A DNA stretch of 52,011 bases. Source: Alphaproteobacteria bacterium. GTDB taxonomy: Bacteria; Pseudomonadota; Alphaproteobacteria; Rhizobiales; Rhizobiaceae. Positions 1 to 10,195 of this stretch are shown here, piece by piece. The position numbers were made by a program, and so were the translations under genes. The stretch spans positions 1 to 52,011 of the forward strand of contig JAHJUC010000574.1 of NCBI GenBank assembly GCA_018829385.1, read 5' to 3'. How positions within the stretch are numbered: position 1 is the first letter of the stretch; each line of letters begins with the position of its first letter. The notes below the pieces were generated by a model that was given only the letters and a program-made list of their open reading frames with translations, ran no database searches and was not told the origin of the DNA.

Positions 1-141
1 ACTTGATCGAAAATTACTTTGGCAAACTGAAAGAAAACAGAGGGGTAGCAATGCGCTCTTGCAAAACCGACCAGAGTTTCAAAGCCTTCATCTCAATCGC
101 CGCAACGCTCATTCACATAAGGTGAACGTCAACAGTCCCTA
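1..141 (+). mobile_element. 3' end of an IS5-like insertion sequence (transposase C-terminus LIENYFGKLKENRGVAMRSCKTDQSFKAFISIAATLIHIR*, stop at 123-125, plus IS terminus GGGACTGTTGACG in reverse orientation)
   Basis: Frame-3 translation gives an IS5-type DDE transposase C-terminus; exact inverted copy at 51871-52011. Confidence 0.85.
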
Positions 142-341
142 CGTTTCACGATACCCGACGAGTTTTTTCGCAAGTCGCTTAGTCCGCTGTGCCGACATTG
201 ATCCATCAAGAATGCTGCGTGATCGAAGAAGGGCAGCAATGCGGCGGCTGCGGTGCAGCATTTGGCAAGGTGACGGAGGTCCGCAAAGGGCCGTGAGTGA
301 CGCTCGACCCGAAAGGTTGAAGGTCTCTCTACATCGACGGC

Positions 342-890
342 GTCCTGCAGAGCAGCGCCACCGCACCGAACACCGGCGGCAAGGGCAAGCCGGTGAAGTG
401 CATCTGGAAAAACTTCGGACTCCACGACTATTACACCAACACCACATGCTACTACGCCCATATCGCGGTGCTCGACGGCGTCTCGACCATCGGGCGGCGG
501 TTTGCGCGGCGCACGCCCGATCTGGTTGCGACCTATGACGCATTCTCGGGCGGGGTCGACGCGGTGAAGGACGGCGACATCGCCACCCGCGCCGCGAGCG
601 ACATTGCGGGTCAGCGTATGTCGTTTTCGCTGGCGGGGCCAACGGGGCCTGCCGGGGCTTCGGCCATCGCGGGCGTGCATGTGAAGCAGCTGGCCCAGCT
701 CGGAACGGCAGGGCCAACCGGTATTGCGGGGTTCCTGCGGATCGGCGGGGTCGACTATGATGCGCCGCCCGGTACGCCGTCCCCGGATATGGCCAGTCCC
801 GTCTATTCGACCTGGGACGTGAACCCGGCCGACAGCACGCCTTGGACCACGGCTGCGCTGCCGACGGAAGCCGGGATCGTCTCGTCATGA
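342..890 (+). pseudogene. 5'-truncated phage-type protein with LamG/concanavalin-like segment (LYIDGVLQSS...)
   Basis: Reading frame is open upstream of the 393 ATG back to an in-frame TGA; no convincing start; followed by phage lysis-type genes. Confidence 0.4.
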
Positions 891-1177
891 CGCCACCGCG
901 TTCCGATCAGGGCGACATGCGCATGTCCGAGATCGAATTCCAGGCCATGCTGACACGCGCTGCCGAAGCGGGTGCTAAACGCGCGCTGGCCGACGCCGGA
1001 ATCGATGGCAAGGACGCGGCCCTCGACATCCGCGATCTGCGCTCGCTGCTGGACTGCATCCGGTTCGTGCGGCGAACGGCCGTTCAGACGGCCGTCCATC
1101 TTATCACCACCGGCGTGATGTTGGCGCTCCTCGCCGGGATTGCTCTGAAGCTCAAGATCTTCGGCGGCGGTCCATAG
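887..1177 (+). CDS. Small phage-type protein with C-terminal TM segment (DUF6127-like)
   Basis: ATGA overlap with preceding frame; MTPPRSDQGDMRMSEIEFQAML..., hydrophobic C-terminus. Confidence 0.5.
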   Translation: MTPPRSDQGDMRMSEIEFQAMLTRAAEAGAKRALADAGIDGKDAALDIRDLRSLLDCIRFVRRTAVQTAVHLITTGVMLALLAGIALKLKIFGGGP

Positions 1178-1209
1178 ATGAGCTCCGCCTCAATTCACCT
1201 GACATCCTG

Positions 1210-1231
1210 AACCCGCCCTTGTGGTGGGTTT
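1210..1231 (+). terminator. Putative rho-independent terminator AACCCGCC-cttgt-GGTGGGTTT
   Basis: Short inverted repeat with trailing T's between two phage-type genes. Confidence 0.4.
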
Positions 1232-1251
1232 CTTCGTTTCTGGAGGACACC

Positions 1252-1926
1252 ATGACCACGACCTTTTACGACCATTGGCGCGACGCCCCGGAAAGCGCTT
1301 GGCGCTGGACCAACTTCTCGCCCGCCGAAATCGCCTGCCGGGGCACTGGCAAGCTGCTGATCAACGAACCCGCCCTCGAAAAGCTGCAGACGCTGCGCGA
1401 CCGGCTGGGCAAGCCGTTGATCGTCCGTTCGGCCTATCGTAGCCCGGAGCACAACCGTGCCGTTGGCGGCGCAACGCGCTCGAAACACATGGACGGCGCG
1501 GCCTTCGACATCGCCATGTCGAACCACGACCCAGTGGCCTTCGAGGCGGCAGCACGGGAGGTAGGGTTTCTCGGCTTCGGCTTCTATCCTCGCTCAGGCT
1601 TCATGCATGTTGATCTTGGTCCAGCCCGCCAATGGGGTGAGCGGTTTCCTATCCGAGCGACCTCATTCGCGGAGGACGCGTCACCCGTGCGCGAGATTTT
1701 GGCCGACAGTCGCACAATGAAGGGCGGCGGGGCGGCAGGTGTCGCGACACTGGGCGCGGCCGGGGTAGAGGTTGCGCAGAGTGTTCTTGCCGAGACCCAG
1801 TCCGCCGTCCTGCCGCTGGTGCCGTACCTCGATACGCTCCGCTGGGTGTTCATCGCTCTGGCGCTCATTGGCATCGCGGTCACGATCTACGCCCGCCTAG
1901 ATGACTGGCGCAGGGGGCAGCGATGA
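1252..1926 (+). CDS. Peptidase M15-family (D-Ala-D-Ala carboxypeptidase-like) phage endolysin with C-terminal TM helix
   Basis: RSAYRSPEHNRAVGGATRSKHMDGAAFDI and GFMHVDLG metal-site motifs; RBS GGAGG upstream. Confidence 0.8.
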   Translation: MTTTFYDHWRDAPESAWRWTNFSPAEIACRGTGKLLINEPALEKLQTLRDRLGKPLIVRSAYRSPEHNRAVGGATRSKHMDGAAFDIAMSNHDPVAFEAAAREVGFLGFGFYPRSGFMHVDLGPARQWGERFPIRATSFAEDASPVREILADSRTMKGGGAAGVATLGAAGVEVAQSVLAETQSAVLPLVPYLDTLRWVFIALALIGIAVTIYARLDDWRRGQR

Positions 1927-2162
1927 TCTCGAGCTTTCTCGCCGGGATTATCGCCAGCGACAACCTCAGCTACGGCACCATCATCAGCGTCCAAACCGGA
2001 AGCGAAGAAGCCGTCACTGCCCTGACCGATGATGGCATCGACGAACTGAAAGACATGCTCGACGACGCACGTCAATCACCAGATGCATGGCGCGGCTTCC
2101 TCGAGGACTTTATCGCCGATCCCAACATCATCGCCCGCGTCAAGGAAAAAGAGCCGCGGTAG
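1923..2162 (+). CDS. Small phage-associated protein of unknown function
   Basis: ATGA overlap with endolysin gene; 79 aa. Confidence 0.45.
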   Translation: MISSFLAGIIASDNLSYGTIISVQTGSEEAVTALTDDGIDELKDMLDDARQSPDAWRGFLEDFIADPNIIARVKEKEPR

Positions 2163-2184
2163 AAACCGAGCGGTTACTGCGGAT

Positions 2185-3598
2185 CAACGCGTCAGGATAG
2201 TCATCCGGATGAGCCGCCTGAAGCCTGCCCAGTAGCTCGCGCCCGGTTTGTGACGGGTCTTCGTGGAACCACGCCTTGAGGTCGTCGGTGACCTTGGCGA
2301 GCGGATCGGGGCGCCGCCGCCCTCGAGGCGCAGGCGGCTTTTTTCGCGACGTGGGCCTGACCTCACCTTCCTTCCAGGCATGGCGCAAACCGCTCAGGAA
2401 GGCATCGACGTCTGCCCTGGGGTCATGAGCGCCTTCATTGACCGGTCCTGCATCGGCCAGCGCCGTCAACCGTGCTTGTGACTGGCGGATGGCGTGAAGC
2501 AGGACGACCGGATCGAGCTGCCCGAATTGGGTGGCAAGCGCGTCCTTGGCTTCCTGCGCGACGGCGGGATGGGCCTGCACGCGCTGGAACGGTGTCAGCG
2601 GCGGATGATATCGCTTCGTCACCCGGGCCCCCCGTCGCGGGTCTTTTCCATCAGCTTGAACGAGGGCTGGAAGAAGTTCACGTAGAGCCGCATATCGCGA
2701 TAGAGGTGTGCCAGTTCGGTGGCCGCGGCAATGCCGGCGTATCTGCGATAGCCCACCATCCGCCGCACCACCGCCCCGTTCTTTTGTTCGACATGGGCCT
2801 GATCATTCTTTCGATAGGGGCGCGAGCGAGTGAACGCGACCTTTGCGGCGTCGCACCAGTCCCTGATCGTCTCGTTCATGAAGACGCTGTCATTGTCCGT
2901 ATCGAAGCCCAGCAACGGAAACGGCAGCGCCGGGCGCAGCGCGGTCATCACCTCGCTCAGCAGGCGCTGTTCGCGAAACAGAAGAGGCGCACATTCCGTC
3001 CATCCTGTCGCCACATCGGTCAACGTCAGCGTCTGCACGAAACTCCCGCTTGCCGACGGGCCGCTATGCGCCACGAGATCCGCTTCCATGTATCCGGGCG
3101 CGGGGTCGTTCCAATCCGCAAATGTGCGGACCGGCACGCTGCGCCGCACCGCCGAGGAGTGAGCATTGCGCCGTCGCCCTCCGCCCGACGCGCCCGCCCG
3201 GGCCGGGGCGAGCACCCGTCAATCGTCGCTGCGCTGATCTCGAGCAGACGCAGGCGCACCGTCTCGTCCAGTGCAAGATGGCCATGCCGCTCCATCGCCG
3301 GGATCAGCAACGGAATGAGTGGCTTCAGCCGCTTTCCGCAGATCCGGTCACCCGCTTCCCAGAGCACGACCAGCGCCTCGCGCACCGCGTCGTCATAAAC
3401 GCGGCGTTCCGGTCGGGGCCGCGACCGGTCCACGACATGGTCGCGTCGCAGCAGCCGTTCGGCATGCTTGCGGTGATATCCGGAGATCTCCGCGAACTCC
3501 GTCAGGATTCGACCCTTCTCGGTCCGGGTCGCAGCACGGTAGCGCGCCCCCACAGCCTCAAGAAGTTCGTCTCTCGTTCCCATGCCGATCCGCCTCAT
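2185..3598 (-). pseudogene. ISNCY/IS481-like DDE transposase, frameshifted (three ORF segments) and 3'-truncated
   Basis: Segments 3026-3598, 2619-3215 and 2140-2622 on - strand together form one integrase-core protein (YMEADLVAHSG..., LGFDTDNDSVFMNE..., HVEQKNGAVVRRMVGYRRY...); homology stops after ...YPDALIR near 2185. Confidence 0.75.
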
Positions 3599-3953
3599 GC
3601 CTGTCCCCTTGAGTGAAACTCTCTCGGGAACGTTTCTAATGATGCAACGGCACTATCTTGGGGAACAATTCTGGTGCGGCAATGCGATTCTCATCCTGTT
3701 TGTCGCGCTGCAGCAAGCGACGCTGCTTCTGAATCTGGCGGCGGAAGCCTTGAAGACGTCGCCCCACCGGTTTTCTTTCCGGGGACTCGCACCGCTGACC
3801 CTGCCCTGCGAATTGCAGTTGCATAGTGAAGGGGCCGAAAACTCCGGAACCGTCTGGTGCCAGGATCAAACCGGTCTTCGAAGTTTTACCGCAGAATACG
3901 CGACTGTCTGAGCGGTTCTGCTTGGCGGCGGATTCAATTGTTGATTTTACTTT

Positions 3954-3967
3954 CTAACATATGTTAG
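3954..3967. promoter_or_regulatory. Perfect 14-bp palindrome CTAACATATGTTAG upstream of module 1, candidate operator
   Basis: Sequence is its own reverse complement; about 155 bp upstream of the first gene of the operon and overlapping a possible -10. Confidence 0.5.
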
Positions 3968-4121
3968 GTATCAGAAAGCGGCTTGGCACCTCCGGCAAGC
4001 AGCCCTCTGAAATAAGAGGTGGGAGGAGAAAAATGCGAGGAAACCTCGTCACTTGCGGATCACCGTTCGGTCAGGTTATGTGCCGTTCCATGGGCTGTCG
4101 GCAAAAGGCACGGGCTGAGTC

Positions 4122-4901
4122 ATGACCACGAATGGGGGGATCGTCACATCGCCGCTTGCTGTGCGCAGTGCAACTTTGAAATTTGGCGGTGTGACGGCGC
4201 TCGACGATGTGAGCATTACCGTGAACGACGATGAATTGCTTGCGATCATCGGTCCGAACGGTGCCGGAAAAACATCACTTCTGAACGTTACTGCGGGTTT
4301 CTATCGTCCGCAGAAGGGCCGTGTCGAGTTGTCCGGGCAGGACGTTACCGGCCTGCGTGTTGACCAGATCGCCCGGCGCGGACTGGCGCGTACGTTTCAG
4401 GGCACCCATCTCTTTGCCGGGCAGACCGTGGTGGAAAACATCATGATCGGTCGTCACATGCTGATGAAATCGAATGTGATCCAGGCCTTTTTCCAGTTTG
4501 GGCCCGTGATGCGGGAGGAATCAGAGCATCGCGAAGCCGCCGAAGAGATTATTGACTTTCTGGAGATCGAAGCAATCCGCAACCGGCCAGTGGGCACATT
4601 GGGCTACGGGCTGCGCAAACGTGTCGATCTGGGCCGCGCATTGGCGCAGGAACCATCCATCCTGCTGATGGATGAACCGATGGCCGGCATGAACTCGGAA
4701 GAGAAAGAGGACCTCGCGCGCTTCATTTTCGATGTGCGCGAGGCGCGCAAGATTCCAGTGGTTCTGGTCGAGCACGACATGGGCGTTGTTATGGACCTTG
4801 CTGACCGGATCGTGGTGCTGGACTTCGGGCGGGTCATCGCCGAAGGCACGCCCGAAGAAATCCAGAAGAACCCGGCTGTGATCAAGGCATATCTGGGGTA
4901 G
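4122..4901 (+). CDS. livG: Branched-chain amino acid-type ABC transporter ATP-binding protein
   Basis: Walker A GPNGAGKTS, LivG-type C-terminus (EEIQKNPAVIKAYLG). Confidence 0.9.
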   Translation: MTTNGGIVTSPLAVRSATLKFGGVTALDDVSITVNDDELLAIIGPNGAGKTSLLNVTAGFYRPQKGRVELSGQDVTGLRVDQIARRGLARTFQGTHLFAGQTVVENIMIGRHMLMKSNVIQAFFQFGPVMREESEHREAAEEIIDFLEIEAIRNRPVGTLGYGLRKRVDLGRALAQEPSILLMDEPMAGMNSEEKEDLARFIFDVREARKIPVVLVEHDMGVVMDLADRIVVLDFGRVIAEGTPEEIQKNPAVIKAYLG

Positions 4902-4905
4902 CGGG

Positions 4906-6903
4906 ATGACTAAACAAAGAACAGCAATGGTCTTTTCAGACCCGGCAGTGACACACAGCGAAACCCTGCCGCAGATTTTGCTCGCGCGTGCAACGTCCAT
5001 GCCGAACAACCTCGCCGAACGCCACAAGCGCCTGGGAATCTGGCGTGAATTCACCTGGGCCGATGTGATTGACAGGGTTCGTGCCCTGGCTCTCGGGTTG
5101 GAGAACCTGGGCCTGTCGGCGGGCGAATCCGTCATGTTGATCGGGGAAAACGAACCCGAACATTTCTGGGCTGAATACGCCGTTCAGTCATTGGGCGGCA
5201 AAGTCCTGTCCGTCTATCCGGATCAGAACGCCGAAGAGATCCTGTATCTGGCCGAAGACTCGCAAACGCGGATTTTTCTGGCGCAGGATCAGGAGCAGGT
5301 CGATAAATGCATCGAGATCGCGGGCAAGTACTCGCGTGCCTTGGCGATCGTTTACTGGGATGATTCTGGTCTTTGGAGCTATGATCATCCCCTCTTGCAT
5401 TCATTTGAAAGTGTGAGCGCGGCAGGACGTCAGATTCACGCCAAGGAGCCTGCCAGATTTGAAGAACACGTCAAACGCGGGCGGGCGGACGATACCGCCT
5501 TGCTGTCCTATACCTCCGGGACCACGGGAAAACCGAAGGGCGTTGTCATCAGCTATCGTTACCTGTTCGACAACTGCTCACGTGTGATGGGGGCAATCGA
5601 AATCGCGCCAGGCACCGAATACTTGACGTACATTTCGCCTGCCTGGGTCACGGAACAGATTTTCGGCCTGTCGATTGGTTTGATCGCGCCCATGGTCGTC
5701 AATTTTCCCGAAGGCCCCGAAGACGTGCTGACCAACATCCGCGAACTGGCGGTTGACGCGCTGGTGTTCAGTCCGCGCCAGTGGGAAAACCTTGCCTCGA
5801 TCGTTCAGGCCCGGATGCTGGGCGCGGGCAAGTTCCGCAACTTGATGTACAATTGGGGTATGAAAGTCGGCCGTGACGTTTATGTCGAACGCTTGGAAGG
5901 GCGCAGTCCCAGCCTCGCCGCGCGCCTGCGACTTCCCTTTGCCGAGGCGCTGGTGCTGCATCACCTGCGCGACAATTTAGGCCTTGGCAAGGCAAAAAAT
6001 GCGATGAGCGGCGGTGCTCTGATGGCCCCGGAAGTCTTTCGCATGTTCCACGCCATGGGGGTCAAGCTGCGCAACGTCTATGGCGCGACCGAAATCGGCC
6101 TTCTGACCGCGCATGTCGGCGAAAGTTATCAGCTGGAAACAAGCGGCAGCTGGATGCAAAGCAATACCGCTTATGGCGATCCGTTGGAATACCGCATAAC
6201 GCCGCAAAGCGAGTTGCAGGTCCGCGGCGGCTCGGGCTTTGGCGGATATTATGGCAAACCGGACGAGACCGCCGAGGTGCTGACCGAAGACGGTTGGTAT
6301 GCCACCGGCGATGCGGTTTCGATGACCGATGACGGAGAGCTGGTATTCTACGACCGCGTCAAGGACATGCGCCGCCTGGCGAACGGCCACAGTTATCCGC
6401 CGCAGTTTATCGAAACACGGCTGCGCTACAGCCCCTACATCAAGGATCTTATGACGCTGGGCGACGAAACCCGGGATTTTGTCGGAGCGCTGATCAATAT
6501 CGACATGGAGGTCCTCAGCCGCTGGGCCGAAGAGAACAATATCAGCTTCTCGACCTATACCGACCTGTCGCAAAAAGCCGAGGTTCTGGACCTTATCAAA
6601 GGCGAGGTTTCGCGCATCAACGCCTTGCTGCCCGAAGGCTCTCGGGTCGTGCGGTTCGCGAATTTCCCCAAGGAACTGGACCCGGACGAAGGCGAGCTGA
6701 CCCGCAGCCGGAAACTCCGGCGCGCATTCCTGGAAGACCGGTATGCCACGCTCGTTGAGGCTATTTACAGCGGTGCCGACAAGATCGACCTTGAGATTGC
6801 CGTTACTTATCAGGATGGCCGCCAGGGCGTGCTCAGGGCCGAGGTGCGTGTATCGGATGTCGAGAGCGGATCGAAGGCTGCCGGGCGGCGGTCGCAAATT
6901 TAA
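4906..6903 (+). CDS. AMP-binding long-chain-type acyl-CoA synthetase
   Basis: LLSYTSGTTGKPKGVVIS, YGATEIG, GWYATGDAV motifs. Confidence 0.9.
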   Translation: MTKQRTAMVFSDPAVTHSETLPQILLARATSMPNNLAERHKRLGIWREFTWADVIDRVRALALGLENLGLSAGESVMLIGENEPEHFWAEYAVQSLGGKVLSVYPDQNAEEILYLAEDSQTRIFLAQDQEQVDKCIEIAGKYSRALAIVYWDDSGLWSYDHPLLHSFESVSAAGRQIHAKEPARFEEHVKRGRADDTALLSYTSGTTGKPKGVVISYRYLFDNCSRVMGAIEIAPGTEYLTYISPAWVTEQIFGLSIGLIAPMVVNFPEGPEDVLTNIRELAVDALVFSPRQWENLASIVQARMLGAGKFRNLMYNWGMKVGRDVYVERLEGRSPSLAARLRLPFAEALVLHHLRDNLGLGKAKNAMSGGALMAPEVFRMFHAMGVKLRNVYGATEIGLLTAHVGESYQLETSGSWMQSNTAYGDPLEYRITPQSELQVRGGSGFGGYYGKPDETAEVLTEDGWYATGDAVSMTDDGELVFYDRVKDMRRLANGHSYPPQFIETRLRYSPYIKDLMTLGDETRDFVGALINIDMEVLSRWAEENNISFSTYTDLSQKAEVLDLIKGEVSRINALLPEGSRVVRFANFPKELDPDEGELTRSRKLRRAFLEDRYATLVEAIYSGADKIDLEIAVTYQDGRQGVLRAEVRVSDVESGSKAAGRRSQI

Positions 6904-6918
6904 GGGAGGTCGGAAAAA

Positions 6919-7803
6919 ATGGTCTATTTCATCAATGACATCATCACCGGGGCCTTGATCGGCCTGCTTTACGCGCTGGTGGCCATGGGGTTCGTCGTGA
7001 TCTACCGCGCCAGCAAGGTGTTCAATTTCGCGCAGGGCGAACTGGTGATCATCGGCGGTTTCATCGTCTGGTTCACAACCATGCAGCTCGGCCTGAGCCT
7101 GTGGCTGTCGATCCCGCTATCCTTGGTTCTTGCGGGTCTTGTCGGCTATCTGATCGAACGGATTTTCCTCACCAAGCTGATCGGTGAATCGGTGTTCTCG
7201 ATGGTGATGGTGACTGTCGGCCTGCTGATCCTGCTGCGTGGCGTCGTCCTGCTGCTGTTTGGGGCCTCCGTCCGGCCATTCCCGATCATCTTTCCGCTGA
7301 AGCCGCTCTTCCTCGGCGATATGCTGATTCCGATGAACTTGCTTATCGGGGGGATCATCACCATCGTTGCCGCCGTTGGCCTGTCCTGGTTCTTCAACCG
7401 GACCCGTTCAGGCCTGCGGATGACGGCAGTGGCCGAAGATCACGTCGTCGCTGCTTCGATGGGGATTTCGGTGAAAGGCTCTATTGCCTTTGCCTGGATT
7501 CTCGGCGCAATCCTGTCCACGATAGGGGCGATGATCTTCCTCAGCGGCAAGTCGCTGACCTTTCTGGCCTCGGATATCGGTTTTGCGGCACTGCCGGTTG
7601 CATTGTTCGCCGGGTTGGAGTCGATCGGCGGACTTGTCCTGGCGGGAATCATCATCGGTGTAATCCAGAGCCTGACCACCAACTACCTCGATCCGATCAT
7701 CGGCGGCTCGCTCGGCAGTGTCGTGCCCTATATCATCATGCTTGCCATTCTGCTGATCCGGCCCACGGGTCTGTTCGGCTGGCGCACAATCGAGCGGGTT
7801 TAA
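6919..7803 (+). CDS. livH: Branched-chain-type ABC transporter permease
   Basis: LivH-like N-terminus (FINDIITGALIGLLYALVAMGFVVIYRASKVFNFAQGE). Confidence 0.9.
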   Translation: MVYFINDIITGALIGLLYALVAMGFVVIYRASKVFNFAQGELVIIGGFIVWFTTMQLGLSLWLSIPLSLVLAGLVGYLIERIFLTKLIGESVFSMVMVTVGLLILLRGVVLLLFGASVRPFPIIFPLKPLFLGDMLIPMNLLIGGIITIVAAVGLSWFFNRTRSGLRMTAVAEDHVVAASMGISVKGSIAFAWILGAILSTIGAMIFLSGKSLTFLASDIGFAALPVALFAGLESIGGLVLAGIIIGVIQSLTTNYLDPIIGGSLGSVVPYIIMLAILLIRPTGLFGWRTIERV

Positions 7804-7806
7804 TTC

Positions 7807-8859
7807 ATGGATCCTTCCGGCATTTTTCCCACAAGCTATCGCGCCGACAGACGTCTCGTGCGCACGCGCTGGCAGGCGGTTTGCCTGGCGCTGTTCCTCG
7901 TGGTTATGCTGGCGATGCCCTATCTTGTGAGCGGGCGTATCATCGCCGTGCTGAACATGATGCTGATCAGCGCCGTGATCGCCGTCGGACTCCAGATTTG
8001 CACCGGCTATGCGGGCCAGATCAATCTGGGCCAGGCCGCATTCATGGGGGTGGGCGCCTATACCGCTTCGATACTGGCCTCCAAGACCGGTCTCACGTTC
8101 CTGTTGACCATACCGTTGGCCGGGTTCGCGGCTGCGCTGTTCGGCTTTCTCTTCGGTTTGACGGCGACTCGGATCAAGGGGTTCTATCTGGCGCTGACGA
8201 CTCTCGCGGCACAGTTCATCTTTCATTTTGCAGTCCTGAACCTGCCATCCTCCTGGCTAGGTGGCTCAAATGGAGTCACCGTGCCGGCAGCAGAGATATT
8301 CGGGCTGCGCTTCGTCACCGAGACCCAGCAATTCTACATGAACCTTGCGGTTGCCGCGATCATGATCGCAGGCGCGTTCGGGATCATCCGGTCGCGCTTC
8401 GGTCGCGCCTTCATCGCGGTCAGGGACGATGACGTGGCCGCAGGCATCATGGGGATCAATGTAGCGGCTACCAAGGCGAATGCCTTTCTGATCGGCGCCT
8501 TCTATGCTGGCGTCGGCGGGGCACTCTGGGCCTACATGATCCGCTTTGTCGGGGTCGATCAATTCACCCTGTTCCATTCCATCTTTTTCGTGGCGATGAT
8601 CATCGTCGGTGGAATGGGGTCGATCGTCGGGGCGCTGGTCGGTGTCTTCGTCATTCGCACCATCCAGGAAGTTATTGCCACAGTCGGCCCGAATATCGCC
8701 GATTCCGTCTCGTTTCTGGGAGGCGATATCGTGTTCGCGGGCATGAACGTCATTCTTGGTGGCGTGATTGCCTTGTTCATGATCCTTGAACCCAAGGGGG
8801 TGATGCACCGCTGGAATATCCTGAAATCGTCTTATCGTATCTGGCCGTTCCCCTATTGA
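7807..8859 (+). CDS. livM: Branched-chain-type ABC transporter permease
   Basis: YAGQINLGQAAFMGVGAYTAS LivM signature. Confidence 0.9.
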   Translation: MDPSGIFPTSYRADRRLVRTRWQAVCLALFLVVMLAMPYLVSGRIIAVLNMMLISAVIAVGLQICTGYAGQINLGQAAFMGVGAYTASILASKTGLTFLLTIPLAGFAAALFGFLFGLTATRIKGFYLALTTLAAQFIFHFAVLNLPSSWLGGSNGVTVPAAEIFGLRFVTETQQFYMNLAVAAIMIAGAFGIIRSRFGRAFIAVRDDDVAAGIMGINVAATKANAFLIGAFYAGVGGALWAYMIRFVGVDQFTLFHSIFFVAMIIVGGMGSIVGALVGVFVIRTIQEVIATVGPNIADSVSFLGGDIVFAGMNVILGGVIALFMILEPKGVMHRWNILKSSYRIWPFPY

Positions 8860-8889
8860 TTTCGGGGCGGTCTATAACCTGGGAGGAGA

Positions 8890-10134
8890 ATGAAAATGAC
8901 ATACCTCAGCAAATCGGGCCTTGGGGGGCTGCTGGCCGCCGGAACGCTGGCGCTCGCCACGGCGCTACCAATGAAGGCACAGGCGGAGACCACATATAAC
9001 CTTGCGCTTCTGTCGGACTTTTCTGGCCCCTATGCCGACATCATGCCGATCTTGGCCTCAAGCCGGGAGGTCGTTTTCGACTGGTGGAACGCGACCAGCG
9101 GCAAGGAACTCGGCGTCAAGCTGAACTACAAGAACTACGAGACCCGATATGATGCCGCACAGGTCGCCAGCCTGTGGCCCGGAATCAAGTCGGAGCTGGC
9201 GCCGATCGCCGTGGTCGGCCTTGGCGGGCCGGACGTGGCGGCCCTGTCCGAACGCTTACCCGAAGACAAGATCCCGATGTTCATGGCCACGGCCGCCTAT
9301 GGCTTTGCCTGGCAGCCCGATTCCTGGATATTTAATCCGCGCCCGACCTATGCGCATGAAGCCGCAGGCTTTCTGGCTTGGATGCGCGAACAGCGTGGCG
9401 GCGACGAACCCATAAAATTCGCGGTCCTGTCCTCCGAGGCATCCCCTGCCTATGTCGATATGGCAAAGGGGCTCGAAGTCTATACCGAAGAGCATCCCGA
9501 GGCCGCCGATTTGGTTGAGGTCATCTATACCGACGTGCAGCCGACCGACCTGACCGCGCAAATGCGTCGCGTCGCGCGGTCGGGGGCCGAAGCGGTGATC
9601 ATCCAGACCAACACCTCGATCGTGGTCGCCGCGAAACGCGGGTTGCAGGCCAACGGGGCCGACATCCCGATCATGATGAGCTCGCATAACGGGCTGCCTG
9701 CCTCGGGCAAAGCGCTTGGCGGGCTGGCGCAGCTTGAAGGCGACTTTGAGGCCTACGGCATGGTGATCGCGGCCGATGAGGATACAGAAGCGCGGCAGTT
9801 CTACCAGACCCTAGTTTCGGATTACGGGCTCAAGGCGCCCTGGAATGTCGTGACGGCCATGGGGATTTCCCAGGCCCTCTATACCGTGGCCGTGATCGAG
9901 CACGCGATCGAGGAGAACGGTGCCGAAGGTCTGACGGGCGAGCTGGTGCGCGAGGCGCTCTTTGCCAAGCCGATCACCTCGGAGGAAACCCATGGCTTCC
10001 TTCCGAGTCTCACTTTCACCCCCGAAGCCCCCTTTCCTCTGAAAGGACTCAAGGTGAACGTGGGCACGGTTAAGGACGGGAAGATCACCATCGCGGCGAC
10101 CGGCGTCGATGTTCCCGATTTGAGCAAGTGGTGA
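8890..10134 (+). CDS. ABC transporter periplasmic substrate-binding protein (Liv/HAAT-like)
   Basis: Signal peptide; periplasmic binding protein type 1 fold motifs; operon position. Confidence 0.85.
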   Translation: MKMTYLSKSGLGGLLAAGTLALATALPMKAQAETTYNLALLSDFSGPYADIMPILASSREVVFDWWNATSGKELGVKLNYKNYETRYDAAQVASLWPGIKSELAPIAVVGLGGPDVAALSERLPEDKIPMFMATAAYGFAWQPDSWIFNPRPTYAHEAAGFLAWMREQRGGDEPIKFAVLSSEASPAYVDMAKGLEVYTEEHPEAADLVEVIYTDVQPTDLTAQMRRVARSGAEAVIIQTNTSIVVAAKRGLQANGADIPIMMSSHNGLPASGKALGGLAQLEGDFEAYGMVIAADEDTEARQFYQTLVSDYGLKAPWNVVTAMGISQALYTVAVIEHAIEENGAEGLTGELVREALFAKPITSEETHGFLPSLTFTPEAPFPLKGLKVNVGTVKDGKITIAATGVDVPDLSKW

Positions 10135-10142
10135 ACAAAACC

Positions 10143-10166
10143 CGGGCACCGCGATCGTGGTGCCCG
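10143..10166 (+). other. Intercistronic hairpin CGGGCACC-N8-GGTGCCCG between SBP and livF genes
   Basis: Perfect 8-bp arms just downstream of the SBP stop codon. Confidence 0.6.
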
Positions 10167-10195
10167 ACCCTTTCTCTGGATCCGGACCCGAAGTT

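Noticed and set aside
3582-3911. 109-aa + strand ORF
   Set aside because: No family features or convincing RBS; lies in IS-flank/intergenic DNA.
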